A DNA stretch of 64,000 bases from an uncultured Actinomycetes bacterium (GTDB taxonomy: Bacteria > Actinomycetota > Actinomycetes > Mycobacteriales > Nakamurellaceae), in contig CALANS010000212.1 in assembly GCA_937926105.1 (NCBI GenBank), positions 62,001-126,000 of the forward strand, in the 5' to 3' direction. Below are positions 45,961 to 55,500 of the stretch, in pieces. A program made the translations under genes and the position numbers. The notes below the pieces were generated by a model that worked only from the letters and a program-made list of their open reading frames with translations, was not told where the DNA came from and did not search any database. The first letter of the stretch is position 1, and every line of letters begins with the position of its first letter.

Positions 45961-46560
45961 ATGCCTGCGGAACTGCCTGAGCTCATCGTGCCGGACGCTG
46001 CGGCGTGGCGCCGCTGGCTGCAGCGGCATCACGGCGACGCTGCCGGCGTCTGGCTGGCGTTGGCCCGCAAGGGCACGACCGAGCCGACCACCCTGGACTA
46101 TGCCCAGGCGCTGGATGAGGCGTTGTGCTTCGGCTGGATCGACGGGCAGGTGCGCGGATCCGGCGGTGGCCCGACCTACCGTCAGCGCTTCACTCCGCGG
46201 ACCGCGCGCAGCCAGTGGTCGGCACGCAACGTGGCGCACATCCAGCGGCTGACCGAACAGGGCAGGATGCACGCCGCCGGGCTGGCCGCGGTCGAGCACG
46301 CCCGCGCCGACGGCCGGCTCGATGCCGCCTACGCCGGCCCGGCCCGTATCGAGGTCCCGGATGACCTCGCATCGGCGCTGGCCGACAGCCCCCGGGCAGC
46401 AGCGATGTTCGAGACCCTGACCAGCCAAAACCGGTTCGCGATTCTGTATCGGCTGCAGACGGCCAAGCGGCCGGAGACCCGGGTACGGCGCATCGCCCAG
46501 TTCGTGGAGATGCTGGCCCGGGGCGAGACCGTGCACCCGCAGCGCGCCCGGCCGAAGTAG
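45961..46560 (+). CDS. YdeI/OmpD-associated family protein
   Basis: A 199-residue cytoplasmic protein of the YdeI-like (bacteriocin/stress resistance associated) family. Its pattern is clear: AAWRRWLQRHHGDAAGVWLALARKG, TLDYAQALDEALCFGWIDGQVR, YRQRFTPRTARSQWSARNVAHIQRLTEQGRMHAAGLA and, at the end, SQNRFAILYRLQTAKRPETRVRRIAQFVEML. The biochemical role is not known. The ATG at 45961 fits the start of the conserved region; the frame stays open upstream but without similarity. It ends convergent with ribokinase. Confidence 0.8.
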   Translation: MPAELPELIVPDAAAWRRWLQRHHGDAAGVWLALARKGTTEPTTLDYAQALDEALCFGWIDGQVRGSGGGPTYRQRFTPRTARSQWSARNVAHIQRLTEQGRMHAAGLAAVEHARADGRLDAAYAGPARIEVPDDLASALADSPRAAAMFETLTSQNRFAILYRLQTAKRPETRVRRIAQFVEMLARGETVHPQRARPK

Positions 46561-46581
46561 CCGTCCGGCACCAGACCAGAT

Positions 46582-46647
46582 GTTCGCGGATCTCCGGCAC
46601 GGTTTCTGGGCGTATCGGGCCGAAAACCGTGCTCGAGGTCCGCGAAC
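46582..46647. terminator. Bidirectional terminator between ydeI-like gene and ribokinase
   Basis: GTTCGCGGA (46582-46590) pairs with 46639-46647, and inside it CACGGTTT (46598-46605) pairs with 46624-46631, giving a long two-part stem. It sits between two convergent genes. Confidence 0.7.
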
Positions 46648-46654
46648 CTCAGAC

Positions 46655-47545
46655 TCAGTAGGTCCGGGCCACCAGCGCGTCGATCGTCTCCCGGGTCGGT
46701 GACGAGCTGGACGCCCCGGCCACCGTGGTGGCGAGCGCACCCGCCGCGCAGGCCCGTCGCAAGGCAAGCTCCGGCTCCAGGCCCTCCGCCCAGGCCACCG
46801 CGAGCGCCCCGGCGAACGCATCTCCTGCCCCCGTGGTGTCCACCGGGCGCACCGTCGGGGCGGCGACCGTCAGCACCCGTCCGGACGGACCCCGGTACCG
46901 GGCGCCACCCGCCCCGAGTGTCGTCACCACATGCGGCACCGACGCCACCGCCGCCTCGCCGAGCACGGCCGACTCGCCCTCGTTGACCACCAGCACCGTC
47001 ACCGCCGCCAGCAGGTTGTCCGGGAGCTCCCGCACCGGCGAGGGGTTGAGCAGCACGGGGACTCCCGCCTCGGCGGCGATGCGGGCCCCGGCGATCACGG
47101 TGTCCAGAGGTATCTCCAGCTGCATCACCAGGATCCCCGATCCGGCGATGGTCGAGGCGTCGTCACCGGTGAGGTCCGATACCACGCCGTTGGCGCCGAG
47201 CACCACGATGATGGTGTTCTCCGCCGCGGCGTCGACGCTGATCACCGCGATGCCGCTGGGCCCGTCGACTCGGCGCAGCCGCGCGGTCGAGACGCCTGCC
47301 GCAGACAGCGTGTCGGCGAGCGTGTCGGCAAACGCATCCGATCCCACGGCGCCGACGAATCTCACGGCTCCGCCAGCGCGCGCCGCCGCGATGGCCTGGT
47401 TGGACCCCTTGCCACCGGGAGCCGTGCGGAAGCTGGTGCCGAGCACGGTCTCGCCGGGTGCCGGCAGGCGCTCGGTGCCGGCCAGCAGGTCCATATTGAT
47501 GCTGCCCAACACCGTCACCTGGGCGGTCGCCGATTGGTCTGCCAT
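46655..47545 (-). CDS. rbsK: Ribokinase
   Basis: A 296-residue PfkB-family sugar kinase, phosphorylating ribose to ribose-5-phosphate. Two PfkB signatures are present: the N-terminal GTSFRTAPGGKGSNQAIAAARAG and the C-terminal VDTTGAGDAFAGAL with the catalytic Asp. VTVLGSINMDL and NPSPVREL are typical of RbsK. The ATG at 47545 is preceded by GAAGGGAG. It is divergent from the acyl/AMP ligase, 44 bp apart. Activity on another sugar or nucleoside cannot be excluded. Confidence 0.85.
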   Translation of the reverse strand: MADQSATAQVTVLGSINMDLLAGTERLPAPGETVLGTSFRTAPGGKGSNQAIAAARAGGAVRFVGAVGSDAFADTLADTLSAAGVSTARLRRVDGPSGIAVISVDAAAENTIIVVLGANGVVSDLTGDDASTIAGSGILVMQLEIPLDTVIAGARIAAEAGVPVLLNPSPVRELPDNLLAAVTVLVVNEGESAVLGEAAVASVPHVVTTLGAGGARYRGPSGRVLTVAAPTVRPVDTTGAGDAFAGALAVAWAEGLEPELALRRACAAGALATTVAGASSSSPTRETIDALVARTY

Positions 47546-47589
47546 GGCGCTCCCTTCGGTATGAGTGCCTTGACGGTAGTGTCCCGGCC

Positions 47590-49323
47590 ATGAGTCGCTT
47601 CACCCAGGCGCTGGTCGGGGCCGCCGGGTCCGGAAAGGGCATCATCACCGGCGAACCCCGGGCCGCTGTTCGCAGCCCCTGGGAGCAGGTACATGCCACC
47701 GCTCGGCGGGGGGCGGCCGTACTCGCTGACCGGGGCTTGCGGCCCGGCGATGCGGTCGCGATTCTGGCCGGCATGCCGGCCGACGTCGCACCGGCCGCGC
47801 AGGCCGTGTGGCTGGCCGGCGGATCGGTGACGATGCTGCACCAGCCGACCGCCCGCACCGACCTGGCACGCTATGCCGCCGACACCCTGGCCGTACTCGG
47901 GGTGATCGGCGCGCGCATCGTGATCGTGGGTGATCCGTTCGTCGAGGTCGCCGGAATGCTGGCCAGCAGCGGGTTCACCGCGGTCACGGTGGATGAGTTG
48001 CGGGCAGGGGAGCGCGAGGCGGATCCACTGGACGCCGGCGAGGAGTCGGCTGCGCTGCTGCAACTGACCTCCGGTTCTACGGCCGCCCCGAAGGCGGTGC
48101 GGATCACCCATCGCAACCTCTGGGCGAACATCGAGTCCATGTGCCGCGCGGCCGATCTGAACACCGATCGCGATGTGATGGTGTCCTGGTTGCCGCTGTT
48201 CCACGACATGGGCATGGTGGGATTCTTGACGTTGCCGATGTGCCGGGGGATTGAGCTGGTCAAGGTCACGCCGGCGGATTTCCTGGGCTCGCCCGTGCTG
48301 TGGCCGGAACTGATCAGCAAGTATCGCGGAACCGTCACCGCCGCACCGAACTTCGCCTACGCGCTGACCGCCAGGGTGTTGGGCCGGGCGGTCACACGGC
48401 CTCAGGCCGGCCGGGCCGAGGAGCTGGACTTGTCCAGCCTGCGGTTCGCACTGAACGGCGCCGAGCCGATCGACGTTCCCGCGGTGCGCGCATTCCTTGC
48501 GGCGGGAGCGCCATTCGGGCTGGCAGACACCGCCGTCGTTCCGGCATACGGAATGGCCGAGGCAACGTTGGCGATCTCGTTCCACCCGTGGGGAACTCCG
48601 CTGGCGGTGGACACCGTCGACGCCGTCGCGCTGGAAGAACGGCGCCGAGCGACGCCGATCGGTGACGCACGCTCCGGCAGCAGCGGCGACGCGAACGGTG
48701 ACGAGGGATCGGGGCGCGCAGGTGCCGGGGCCGTGCGCGAGTTCCCGCTGTTGGGCCCGCCGCTGGACGGCATCGAGGTGGCGGTGCGCGGCGAGGACGG
48801 ATCCCTGCTCAAAGACCGTGAGGTCGGCGTCCTGCTGCTGCGCGGTGAGGCGATTACCGAGCGGTATCTGACCGTGGATGGTCCGGTGCCGACGAGGGGG
48901 GCCGATGGCTGGCTGGACACCGGCGATCTGGGATATCTGGCCGACGGCAATGTGGTGGTATGTGGGCGCGTCAAAGACGTGATCATCATGGGCGGGCGCA
49001 ACATCTACCCGACCGATATCGAGCGGGCCGCACAATCCGTGCCCGGGGTACGAGCTGGGAATGCTGCCGCGGTGCGCATTGATGCCGGCGCCCGGCGGGA
49101 AACCTTTGCGGTAGTGGTGGAGTCACGAGTGGCCGACGATCCGGCAGAGTCCGCGCGGATCGCCGACGAGGTTCGCTCGGTAGTGACCAGCGCGATGGGG
49201 GTGCGGCCGGCGGCGGTGACGGTCGTGCCGGCGGGTGCGCTGCCGAAGACGCCGTCGGGGAAGATCAGGCGCGCGGCGGCCGCCGGTCTGATCGCGCGCC
49301 CCGACCCCGATCCTCTGCACTGA
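47590..49323 (+). CDS. Fatty acyl-AMP ligase / acyl-CoA synthetase (Pks16-like)
   Basis: A 577-residue ANL-superfamily adenylating enzyme that activates a fatty or other acyl acid with ATP. Motifs: phosphate loop LLQLTSGSTAAPKAVRITHRN, SWLPLFHDMGMVGF, VTAAPNFAYAL, AYGMAEATLAISFHP, and the C-terminal lid YLADGNVVVCGRVKDVIIMGGRNIYPTDIE with the terminal PKTPSGKIRR Lys. FHDMGM and the FAAL-like spacing favour acyl-AMP ligase chemistry. It sits before pth and rplY, the place of pks16 (Rv1013) in M. tuberculosis. Confidence 0.84.
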   Translation: MSRFTQALVGAAGSGKGIITGEPRAAVRSPWEQVHATARRGAAVLADRGLRPGDAVAILAGMPADVAPAAQAVWLAGGSVTMLHQPTARTDLARYAADTLAVLGVIGARIVIVGDPFVEVAGMLASSGFTAVTVDELRAGEREADPLDAGEESAALLQLTSGSTAAPKAVRITHRNLWANIESMCRAADLNTDRDVMVSWLPLFHDMGMVGFLTLPMCRGIELVKVTPADFLGSPVLWPELISKYRGTVTAAPNFAYALTARVLGRAVTRPQAGRAEELDLSSLRFALNGAEPIDVPAVRAFLAAGAPFGLADTAVVPAYGMAEATLAISFHPWGTPLAVDTVDAVALEERRRATPIGDARSGSSGDANGDEGSGRAGAGAVREFPLLGPPLDGIEVAVRGEDGSLLKDREVGVLLLRGEAITERYLTVDGPVPTRGADGWLDTGDLGYLADGNVVVCGRVKDVIIMGGRNIYPTDIERAAQSVPGVRAGNAAAVRIDAGARRETFAVVVESRVADDPAESARIADEVRSVVTSAMGVRPAAVTVVPAGALPKTPSGKIRRAAAAGLIARPDPDPLH

Positions 49324-49338
49324 ACTCGCGCCCCCGCA

Positions 49339-49431
49339 TGGATCAACTTCCTCAGCATGCACAAACGTCGGGGTTATGGGACAGGAGTGACCATTGGGGT
49401 GAACTTCGTGCATGCCCAGGAAGTTGATCCA
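49339..49431. terminator. 24-bp inverted repeat between convergent genes
   Basis: Bases 49339-49362 are complementary to 49408-49431 at 22 of 24 positions (TGGATCAACTTCCT is fully paired), with 45 bases between. It lies between the acyl ligase and the DinB-like gene, which converge. A bidirectional terminator is likely; the unusual length also allows a miniature mobile-element origin. Confidence 0.5.
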
Positions 49432-49455
49432 CGCGGAGGGGGCGCGCCGCGGAAG

Positions 49456-50130
49456 TCAGGAGCGGGCCTTCATGCGATCGGTCAGCAGCCGAGCCCCGGG
49501 GCCGTCCAGGTCGCCGAGCGAGTCGGGTCGGCCTGCGATGGCCATCAGCAGCGCCTCGGCCGGACCGACTGCGTCGGGACCCGACCCGTGCTGCCAGTCC
49601 AGGTCGGTGGCGACCAGTCGCAGGCCGTGTGTGTCCTTGCGACTGGGTAGCTTCGGCGATCGAAGCGCGAAGTCCAGCGCCGGTCGTATCCGCTCATCCG
49701 GCACCGCGCGGGGAAGTCTCAGCGCGCGGCGGATGTCCTGGTGGTGGATGAGCCCGTCGGTCAGGCCGACGGCACCGCCGAACAGCGCGGTAATGCCGTG
49801 CGGGGTCAGATGGGCGCGCAGGAACCCCACCAGCTCAGCCGGAGAGCGTCGGGCGAACTCGGCGCGACCGACCTCGTTCGGTCCACCCCGGCGCCACCCC
49901 TTCACGCGGCGCGCGAGGATCCCGGCTAGGCCGAGTTCCTCGTAGCTGATCACATGGGCGACCACATCGCGCACCGACCAGCCCGCGCACAGCGACGGTG
50001 CTTCCCACTGCTCGGGTGACAGGGTGTCCAGCAAGTCGGCCAGGTCGCGGCGCTCATCGGCGGCCAGCCGCATTCTGTTGCGCGCGGGCGTCGCCTCCGG
50101 ATCCGGCTTCCCGCCAGCGTTTTTCGTCAC
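49456..50130 (-). CDS. Maleylpyruvate-isomerase/DinB-like protein (mycothiol-type)
   Basis: A 224-residue protein of the actinobacterial TIGR03083-like family. The four-helix DinB fold opens ERRDLADLLDTLSPEQWEAPSLCAGWSVRDVVAHVISYEEL, with the conserved Trp-x-Val-x-x-x-x-x-His metal-site pattern. Later comes GITALFGGAVGLTDGLIHHQDIRRAL, with two further His, which completes a metal site. Some members use mycothiol as cofactor. The start GTG at 50130 overlaps the stop of the SRPBCC gene (GTGA). It is the last gene of a three-gene operon led by an ArsR regulator. Confidence 0.78.
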   Translation of the reverse strand: MTKNAGGKPDPEATPARNRMRLAADERRDLADLLDTLSPEQWEAPSLCAGWSVRDVVAHVISYEELGLAGILARRVKGWRRGGPNEVGRAEFARRSPAELVGFLRAHLTPHGITALFGGAVGLTDGLIHHQDIRRALRLPRAVPDERIRPALDFALRSPKLPSRKDTHGLRLVATDLDWQHGSGPDAVGPAEALLMAIAGRPDSLGDLDGPGARLLTDRMKARS

Positions 50131-50609
50131 CGCCCCGTCACCGCCGCACCGAACCGTTGCAGGAAGACCGGCCAGCCGCCCTCGGCCGCCAGCCCGGTCC
50201 GGTAGCGCTGCCAGCCGTCGCCGTGCCGCTCCAGGTGCCGGTGATACAGCTCGACGCGAGTCCGCTGGGCGCCCAGCGGCACGAAGCGCACCTCCACCTC
50301 GCTGGCGCGCTCCGGGTCGGACTCCAGTTGCCAGCGGGCGTCGATGTCCCAGCTGATCACGAACCGCTCGGGCGGATCGAAGGTGAGTACTCGCGCCCAC
50401 CGGCACACGCTGCCGTCCACGCCGCGGTCGTAGACGTGCCCGCCGACCCGGGTCTCGAACACCGTCTCGGCGACATCGACATCGAGCAGGTTGTATTCCC
50501 GGGGCTTGATCCGGTCGAATTGCTCGGTGAAAACCGTGAACGCGTGCTGCTGGGGCACTTCGACGACGGTCTCGAAACGCAGCGATGTTGCCTCATCGGT
50601 TGGGGTCAT
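50127..50609 (-). CDS. SRPBCC/AHSA1-type ligand-binding protein
   Basis: A 160-residue protein of the START-like helix-grip fold: TSLRFETVVEVPQQHAFTVFTE at the first strand, EYNLLDVDVAETVFETRVGGHVYDRGVDGSVCRWARVLTFDPPERFVISWDID, and the C-terminal long helix HGDGWQRYRTGLAAEGGWPVFLQRF. This matches the Aha1-domain proteins commonly encoded beside ArsR repressors. The ligand is not known. It overlaps the ArsR stop by 4 bp (ATGA at 50606-50609). Confidence 0.82.
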   Translation of the reverse strand: MTPTDEATSLRFETVVEVPQQHAFTVFTEQFDRIKPREYNLLDVDVAETVFETRVGGHVYDRGVDGSVCRWARVLTFDPPERFVISWDIDARWQLESDPERASEVEVRFVPLGAQRTRVELYHRHLERHGDGWQRYRTGLAAEGGWPVFLQRFGAAVTGR

Positions 50610-50926
50610 GGTCGTTCTCCGCTCCGGTAGCTGTCTTCGGCCAGGTACTTGAAGCTGGACAGGGCTTCGGTCCAGAACTGCTCCAGCTCGCGGCGCAGCG
50701 ACTCCAGCCCGTCCAGGCGCGCGCGGTAGATGCGTTCCCGGCCATGGGGATGCACCTCGACCAGGTCCGCGCGCAGCAGCACCTGCAAATGCTGCGAGAC
50801 CGCCGGTCGGCTGATGGGCAGGTCGCGTGCCAGGTCGGTGACGGAGCTCGGCCGACGCGCGAGGGTGGCCAGGATCCCGCGGCGGGTCGGGTCGCCGAGT
50901 GCCGACCAGCTGTCCACCGCCTGCAT
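50606..50926 (-). CDS. ArsR-family winged-helix repressor
   Basis: A 106-residue regulator from the ATG at 50926: DSWSALGDPTRRGILATLARRPSSVTDLARDLPISRPAVSQHLQVLLRADLVEVHPHGRERIYRAR. It lacks the metal-binding Cys of ArsR/SmtB, so it belongs to the SdpR/AHSA1-associated branch. A perfect inverted repeat lies right upstream, pointing to self-repression of the whole three-gene operon. Longer in-frame starts would include this repeat. Confidence 0.85.
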   Translation of the reverse strand: MQAVDSWSALGDPTRRGILATLARRPSSVTDLARDLPISRPAVSQHLQVLLRADLVEVHPHGRERIYRARLDGLESLRRELEQFWTEALSSFKYLAEDSYRSGERP

Positions 50927-50929
50927 AAT

Positions 50930-50949
50930 GCGTAAGCTACTACTTACGC
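50930..50949. promoter_or_regulatory. Operator of the ArsR operon
   Basis: GCGTAAG (50930-50936) and CTTACGC (50943-50949) form a perfect 7-bp inverted repeat with a 6-base spacer, four bases upstream of the ArsR ATG. With so little room, the RNA is probably leaderless and the operator overlaps the -10 element. Confidence 0.68.
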
Positions 50950-51115
50950 GTTCGTCTGGCAAGGGCGGGAAATGGGAGTCGGTGCTCTCGACGACACGCT
51001 GCACCTGCGAACCGTGCCTCGACTGCGAATGGGTTCTGCAGACGGAGACGCGTCCACCAGATCGGGGCGCGGCTGTGCGCAGCCCGGGACCGTGCCGGTG
51101 CCGGAGGAACGCGGA

Positions 51116-51685
51116 TCAGTGCAGCCGGTTCTGGGTGGCCAGCAGCCCGTCGTTGATCAGCATTTCCGCCGCGTCCGCTGCCTCCTCCAGCTCGACGCCC
51201 AAGTCCGCGCGCTCGGCGGCGGTGAAGTCGCGCAACACGAAGTCCGCCGGATCCATCCGGCCGGGCGGTCGGCCGATGCCGAAACGCACCCGCAGGTAGT
51301 CCTTGCTGCCGATGGCCGAACTGATCGAGCGCAGCCCGTTGTGGCCGCCCTCGCCGCCCCCCTGTTTGACCCGGATCGTGCCGTAGGGCAGGTCGAGCTC
51401 GTCGTGCAGCACGATCAGCGCGCCCGGATCAATCTTGTAGAACCGGGCCAGCGCGGCGACCGGTCCGCCCGAAACGTTCATGTACGAGCGGGGTTTGGCC
51501 AGTACCGCACGCAATCCGGCCAACCGGCCCTCGACCACGTCGGCACCAGACTTGTGCGTTCGGAACCGGCCGCCCAGGCGGGCCGCGAGCACGTCGGCAA
51601 TCATCGCGCCGACGTTGTGGCGGTTGCCGGCATACGTCGGGCCGGGATTGCCCAGCCCGACGATCAGCGTCAGATCGGCCGGCAT
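51116..51685 (-). CDS. pth: Peptidyl-tRNA hydrolase
   Basis: Releases peptides from prematurely dropped peptidyl-tRNAs. 189 residues, normal length. [22 protein letters not shown] includes the catalytic His23. [21 protein letters not shown] with the catalytic Asp, and [12 protein letters not shown] are all present. It lies 15 bp downstream of rplY on the same strand, the usual actinobacterial pair. Confidence 0.95.
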   Translation of the reverse strand: MPADLTLIVGLGNPGPTYAGNRHNVGAMIADVLAARLGGRFRTHKSGADVVEGRLAGLRAVLAKPRSYMNVSGGPVAALARFYKIDPGALIVLHDELDLPYGTIRVKQGGGEGGHNGLRSISSAIGSKDYLRVRFGIGRPPGRMDPADFVLRDFTAAERADLGVELEEAADAAEMLINDGLLATQNRLH

Positions 51686-51700
51686 GGCGAACGGGCCTGG

Positions 51701-52318
51701 TCAGCCCTCGTCGGGGGTGGGCGCGGCGACGGGTTCCGCGGCGGCGGCTTCCTCGGACTCGCCTTCCATGGCTTCCGCGGTCGGGGCCAGCTGGATGGCG
51801 ACGACCAATGCTTCCGGGTCGGTGGACAACGTGGCGCCCGCCGGGAGCGGAATCTGACCCGCGGTGACCTGGGTGCCCGGCTCGGCGCCGTCGATCGACA
51901 CCTCGACGCGCTCCGGGATCGCCAGCGCGTCCACCTCGACCGCCAGGGTGTTCAGCTCGTGCAGCACCAGGGTGCCGGGGGCGGCCTCACCCAACAGGTG
52001 CACCGGCACCTCGACGGTGACCTTCTCGCCGCGCCGCACCAGCAGCAGGTCGATGTGCTCCAGATAATCGCGCAGCGGATGACGCACGATCGCGCGCGGC
52101 AGCGCGAGCTGGTCCTGGCCGTCGATCTCGATGGTCAGCACCGTGTTGACGCCACCCTTGATCGCCCGGGAGAACTCCAGCGCGGGCAGCGAAAGGTGGC
52201 GAGCATCGGAGCCATGGCCGTACAGCACGGCCGGTACCAGGCCGGCCTTGCGGGTGCGGCGGGCGGCGCCCTTGCCGAATTCGGTGCGAGGCTGGGCGAC
52301 CAGACGGGTCTCGGACAT
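51701..52318 (-). CDS. rplY: 50S ribosomal protein L25/general stress protein Ctc
   Basis: A 5S rRNA-binding ribosomal protein of the long CTC form, 205 residues. N-terminal L25 domain: TEFGKGAARRTRKAGLVPAVLYGHG and RHPLRDYLEHIDLLLV. The TL5-type beta domain follows (VEVPVHLLGEAAPGTLVLHELNTLAVE), and an acidic Glu/Ala tail closes it. The ATG at 52318 fits the conserved start; the frame is open for 38 codons upstream without similarity. It is co-transcribed with pth. Confidence 0.94.
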   Translation of the reverse strand: MSETRLVAQPRTEFGKGAARRTRKAGLVPAVLYGHGSDARHLSLPALEFSRAIKGGVNTVLTIEIDGQDQLALPRAIVRHPLRDYLEHIDLLLVRRGEKVTVEVPVHLLGEAAPGTLVLHELNTLAVEVDALAIPERVEVSIDGAEPGTQVTAGQIPLPAGATLSTDPEALVVAIQLAPTAEAMEGESEEAAAAEPVAAPTPDEG

Positions 52319-52490
52319 GATGCTGAATCTCCTGGCGTGCGGTGGGCTACGGTTCGTCGGTGACGATGTCTCCGCGGCGGACCGCGCGCGGGAGCTAGCA
52401 CCCACCGCGTCGATCACGGCGGACCCCGTCACCGATACGCCTGGTCACTGGGCCGCCCTCGCCGAGGCAACCGCCTCACCTTACACCCAC

Positions 52491-52538
52491 GCTTGTGTGT
52501 CTCACGTGGCGCTATAGCGCCACCTGAGACACACAAGC
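52491..52538. terminator. 48-bp near-perfect palindrome
   Basis: GCTTGTGTGTCTCA (52491-52504) pairs with 52525-52538, and GTGGCGCTATAGCGCCAC (52506-52523) is itself a palindrome; one C-C mismatch separates the two. It sits nine bases past the stop of the metallopeptidase gene and upstream of rplY. The simplest reading is a strong terminator. The rest of 52319-52546 shows no gene. Confidence 0.7.
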
Positions 52539-52546
52539 GCGAGGGG

Positions 52547-55500
52547 TTAGCGACAGTCGGCCTCCCGGCGGAACCGGAACTCCACCAGCACGCTGCGCAG
52601 GTCGACCGCGCACACCGCCCGGTCGGCCAACGACAGCGATTTCAGCAGCGCCTCGGCATCCGACACGTCCCCACAGACCTCCGGCGTTCCCGGCACCGTC
52701 GTGCTCGTCGGAGGCAGCGCCGGGAAGCAGGAACCGTCCGGCAGCGGCACCTGCACTTGCACCGACAATCCGCCGGTCGGCTGCCCACCCGCGTACTGGG
52801 CGAGGTGCACCCATCTGTCCGGGCGCAGGCAGCCCTTGACCGTCACCGCCGTGTTGCTGGCCCCGCCGTCGCGCCGCTGCACCGATCCGGTCACGGTGCC
52901 CTGTAGCCGCCAGGTGTGCGCGTCCAGCGTCCCGACGAACCAGCCCATCAGATGCGACCCGTCGTGAGTGCGTGCCGCGAACCGGCCGGTGAAGCCGTCC
53001 GGGCCGAGCCGGCCGTCGGTGAGCAGCCCGTCGATGCTGCCCAGCCCATCGCCGGCGCTGCCACACACCCGGCCGTCGAACGGCTCCCGCAGCACTGTCT
53101 CTCCCGCAGGCGCCTGTATCGAAAGGTGCACCCGCCGGGTCTCGCCGGGCCCCAGCACCGTTCCACGCACGGGCTCGATCAACTCGGTCCGCCAACCCGC
53201 CGGCAGGGTGTCCGTCAGCCGCACGTCGACCGGCAGGGTCTCCCGGGAGTCGTTGCCGACTAGGAAGCCGAGCCGGAAACCGGAACCCGGGGAGTAGGGA
53301 GCGTAGGCAATGTTCGACTGCACCGTGTTGTTGGTCGGGTTGACATCGTCGATGGAGAACACCGTCGCCCGGATGCAGAAGTGGTCGACGGTCTCGCCGG
53401 CTTCCAGCGGCGGGATCCACCACTTGACCGAGGCGGACGCCGGCGGCGAGTCCTGCGCCGAATCGTCGAAGTTGGACGCCCCTGCGGCCAGATCGCCCAG
53501 GGCCAGGGTCTGGATATTGCCGTCCTTGTCGGTCATCGGCAGCCAGCCCGATCCACCCGAGGTGATCTTGGTGTACTCGAAGCTGACCTGGACGTTGCGA
53601 GCGGTGGCCGTCCCGACGTTGCGCACCCTGCAGTAGACGGTGTTCTCGTACTGGGTGGGGGTCCCGCCGTCCAGCACGTTGATCAGCGCGTTCCACTCGG
53701 ACGCACCGCCGTTGTTGATGAACAGATCCCGGGACGACCAATCCGGACTCGACAGGCCGACGAAGGGCCGGGACATCCACCAATCGGCGCCCCAGGTGGC
53801 GAAGGTGATGTCGGCGCCGTACGGAGCGTCGGTGGGCTGCAAACCCACCGCGTACCAGGCCAGCACGGTCGTGCGGTGTTGGACGGATCCGACGCCGTAC
53901 AGGTCGATGGCCGCGCTCACACAGGCGTTACGGATGGTGCGGAACACGTTCTCATCGTTGGCCGGCAGTCCGGTGGCGGCCCCGATGTTCGAGACGTAAT
54001 GGGTGAACGCTCGGTACCAGATCAGCGCGGCTACGTACACGTCCCGACCGCCGGAACTGGCGTTGCCCAGGCCCTTGACCGGGATCAACGCCGGGGTGCG
54101 GGACGCCCGCTGGTGGATGCCACCCTGCGCCATGAGATACGCAGCGTGCGCGAGAATGTCACCCCGGAAGTAGCGCGCCCCGGTGCCGGTCATGGTGTTC
54201 CGGTCGTCCCAGTGGTCGAACTTGGACGGGTCGGCGGCATTCGGGTCGCGGGGGAAGGCCAGGTTGCGGAAGATCTGCCCGGTGGGGGAGATGTCGGTGG
54301 CCATCCACCATTGCGTGGAGTACAGCCCGCCGAACACGTCGGAGGTGCCCTCGTGCACCGCGGCCAGCCAGTCGGTGTACGTCAGACCCGGATTGCCGGC
54401 GCCGTCCACGAACGAGTAGTCGGTGACGGCATGCTGATACTCGTGCCCCACCACGGCCTTCGAGCCGGCTAGGTAGTCGTAGGAGACCCAGCCGGAGGCG
54501 CCCGTGGGGTCGCCGTCGAAGAACGCCAGGTGCGCCACCCAGTGCCCGTTCACCAGCTCCTGGTCGAAGAAGGCATTGACCGACCGGGAGGTGCCCGCCG
54601 AGGTGTCGTAGGTGTGTGCCACCACGTTGAGCGTCTGATCCGGGACCAGCGGCGCGGAATACTGGCCGTCGTCCCAGCCGACTCGCCCGCCGAGCGCGCC
54701 GTAGAAGTCGTACAGGTCGGCCACGGTGGCGTGCTCGTCGACCTCCGGCTGCTGCGAGGAGGTGCGGTCGGCGTCGGAGGTGCTGGCTGCCACCCGGCTC
54801 CAGGTGTGGTCGCCATCGGTGTCCTCGGACACCGGAATGGTGCCGGCGTCGATCAGCGCCGGGATGTTCGGGTAGACCCAGCTGGAGTTGGCGTTGGCAT
54901 CGTAGGTGACGATCGGCCGGCCCCTGGTGGTGTTGCGCAGCCGGTAGGTCGATCCGCCATTGACCCGGACGATCTGCAGGGTCCGCGAGTCGAACGGGCC
55001 GCCGAGTGGAATCGTGGACAGACCGCTTCCGACGTCGGGGGTTTCGGCGCCCTTGCGGGTCGGGGCGAACAGGAACAGCTCACCCGATTCGGCGTCGAAG
55101 AACATCTGCCCGAACACCAAGGGTGCCTGCTCGTGCTCGGGCGCGGAGGCCGCCATGCCCAGGTGATAGCCCTCGGGGGCGACGTGGTAGCCGTGCGTGG
55201 CGTAGGTGTAGATCAGCCGGTCGCGCCACGGGTAGAGCACCAACCGGGGTTCGGCGGCCAGCGGGAACAGGGACTCCTTGCGCCGGCGGGCCAGCGCCCG
55301 CAACTCCTGGAAGTCGGGCCGGTCCGAGATGGATTCGGCTGCGATCTTGCGGATCTCGTCGGCGGTGACGGAGATCGTGTTGCCGGGCTCCAGGTCGCGC
55401 TGACAGCAGGACTGCACCTCGACCAGCCGGCCGCCCGGGCCGAAGTGCGCGGCAAGTTTGGCGCCGTACACCTCGATCCCTCGGCGGATGATCGCCGCCC

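Noticed and set aside
53381..54472. Long open frames opposite the metallopeptidase gene
   Set aside because: They are Arg/Gly/Val-rich antisense readings of a confident coding gene, a normal effect of high GC.
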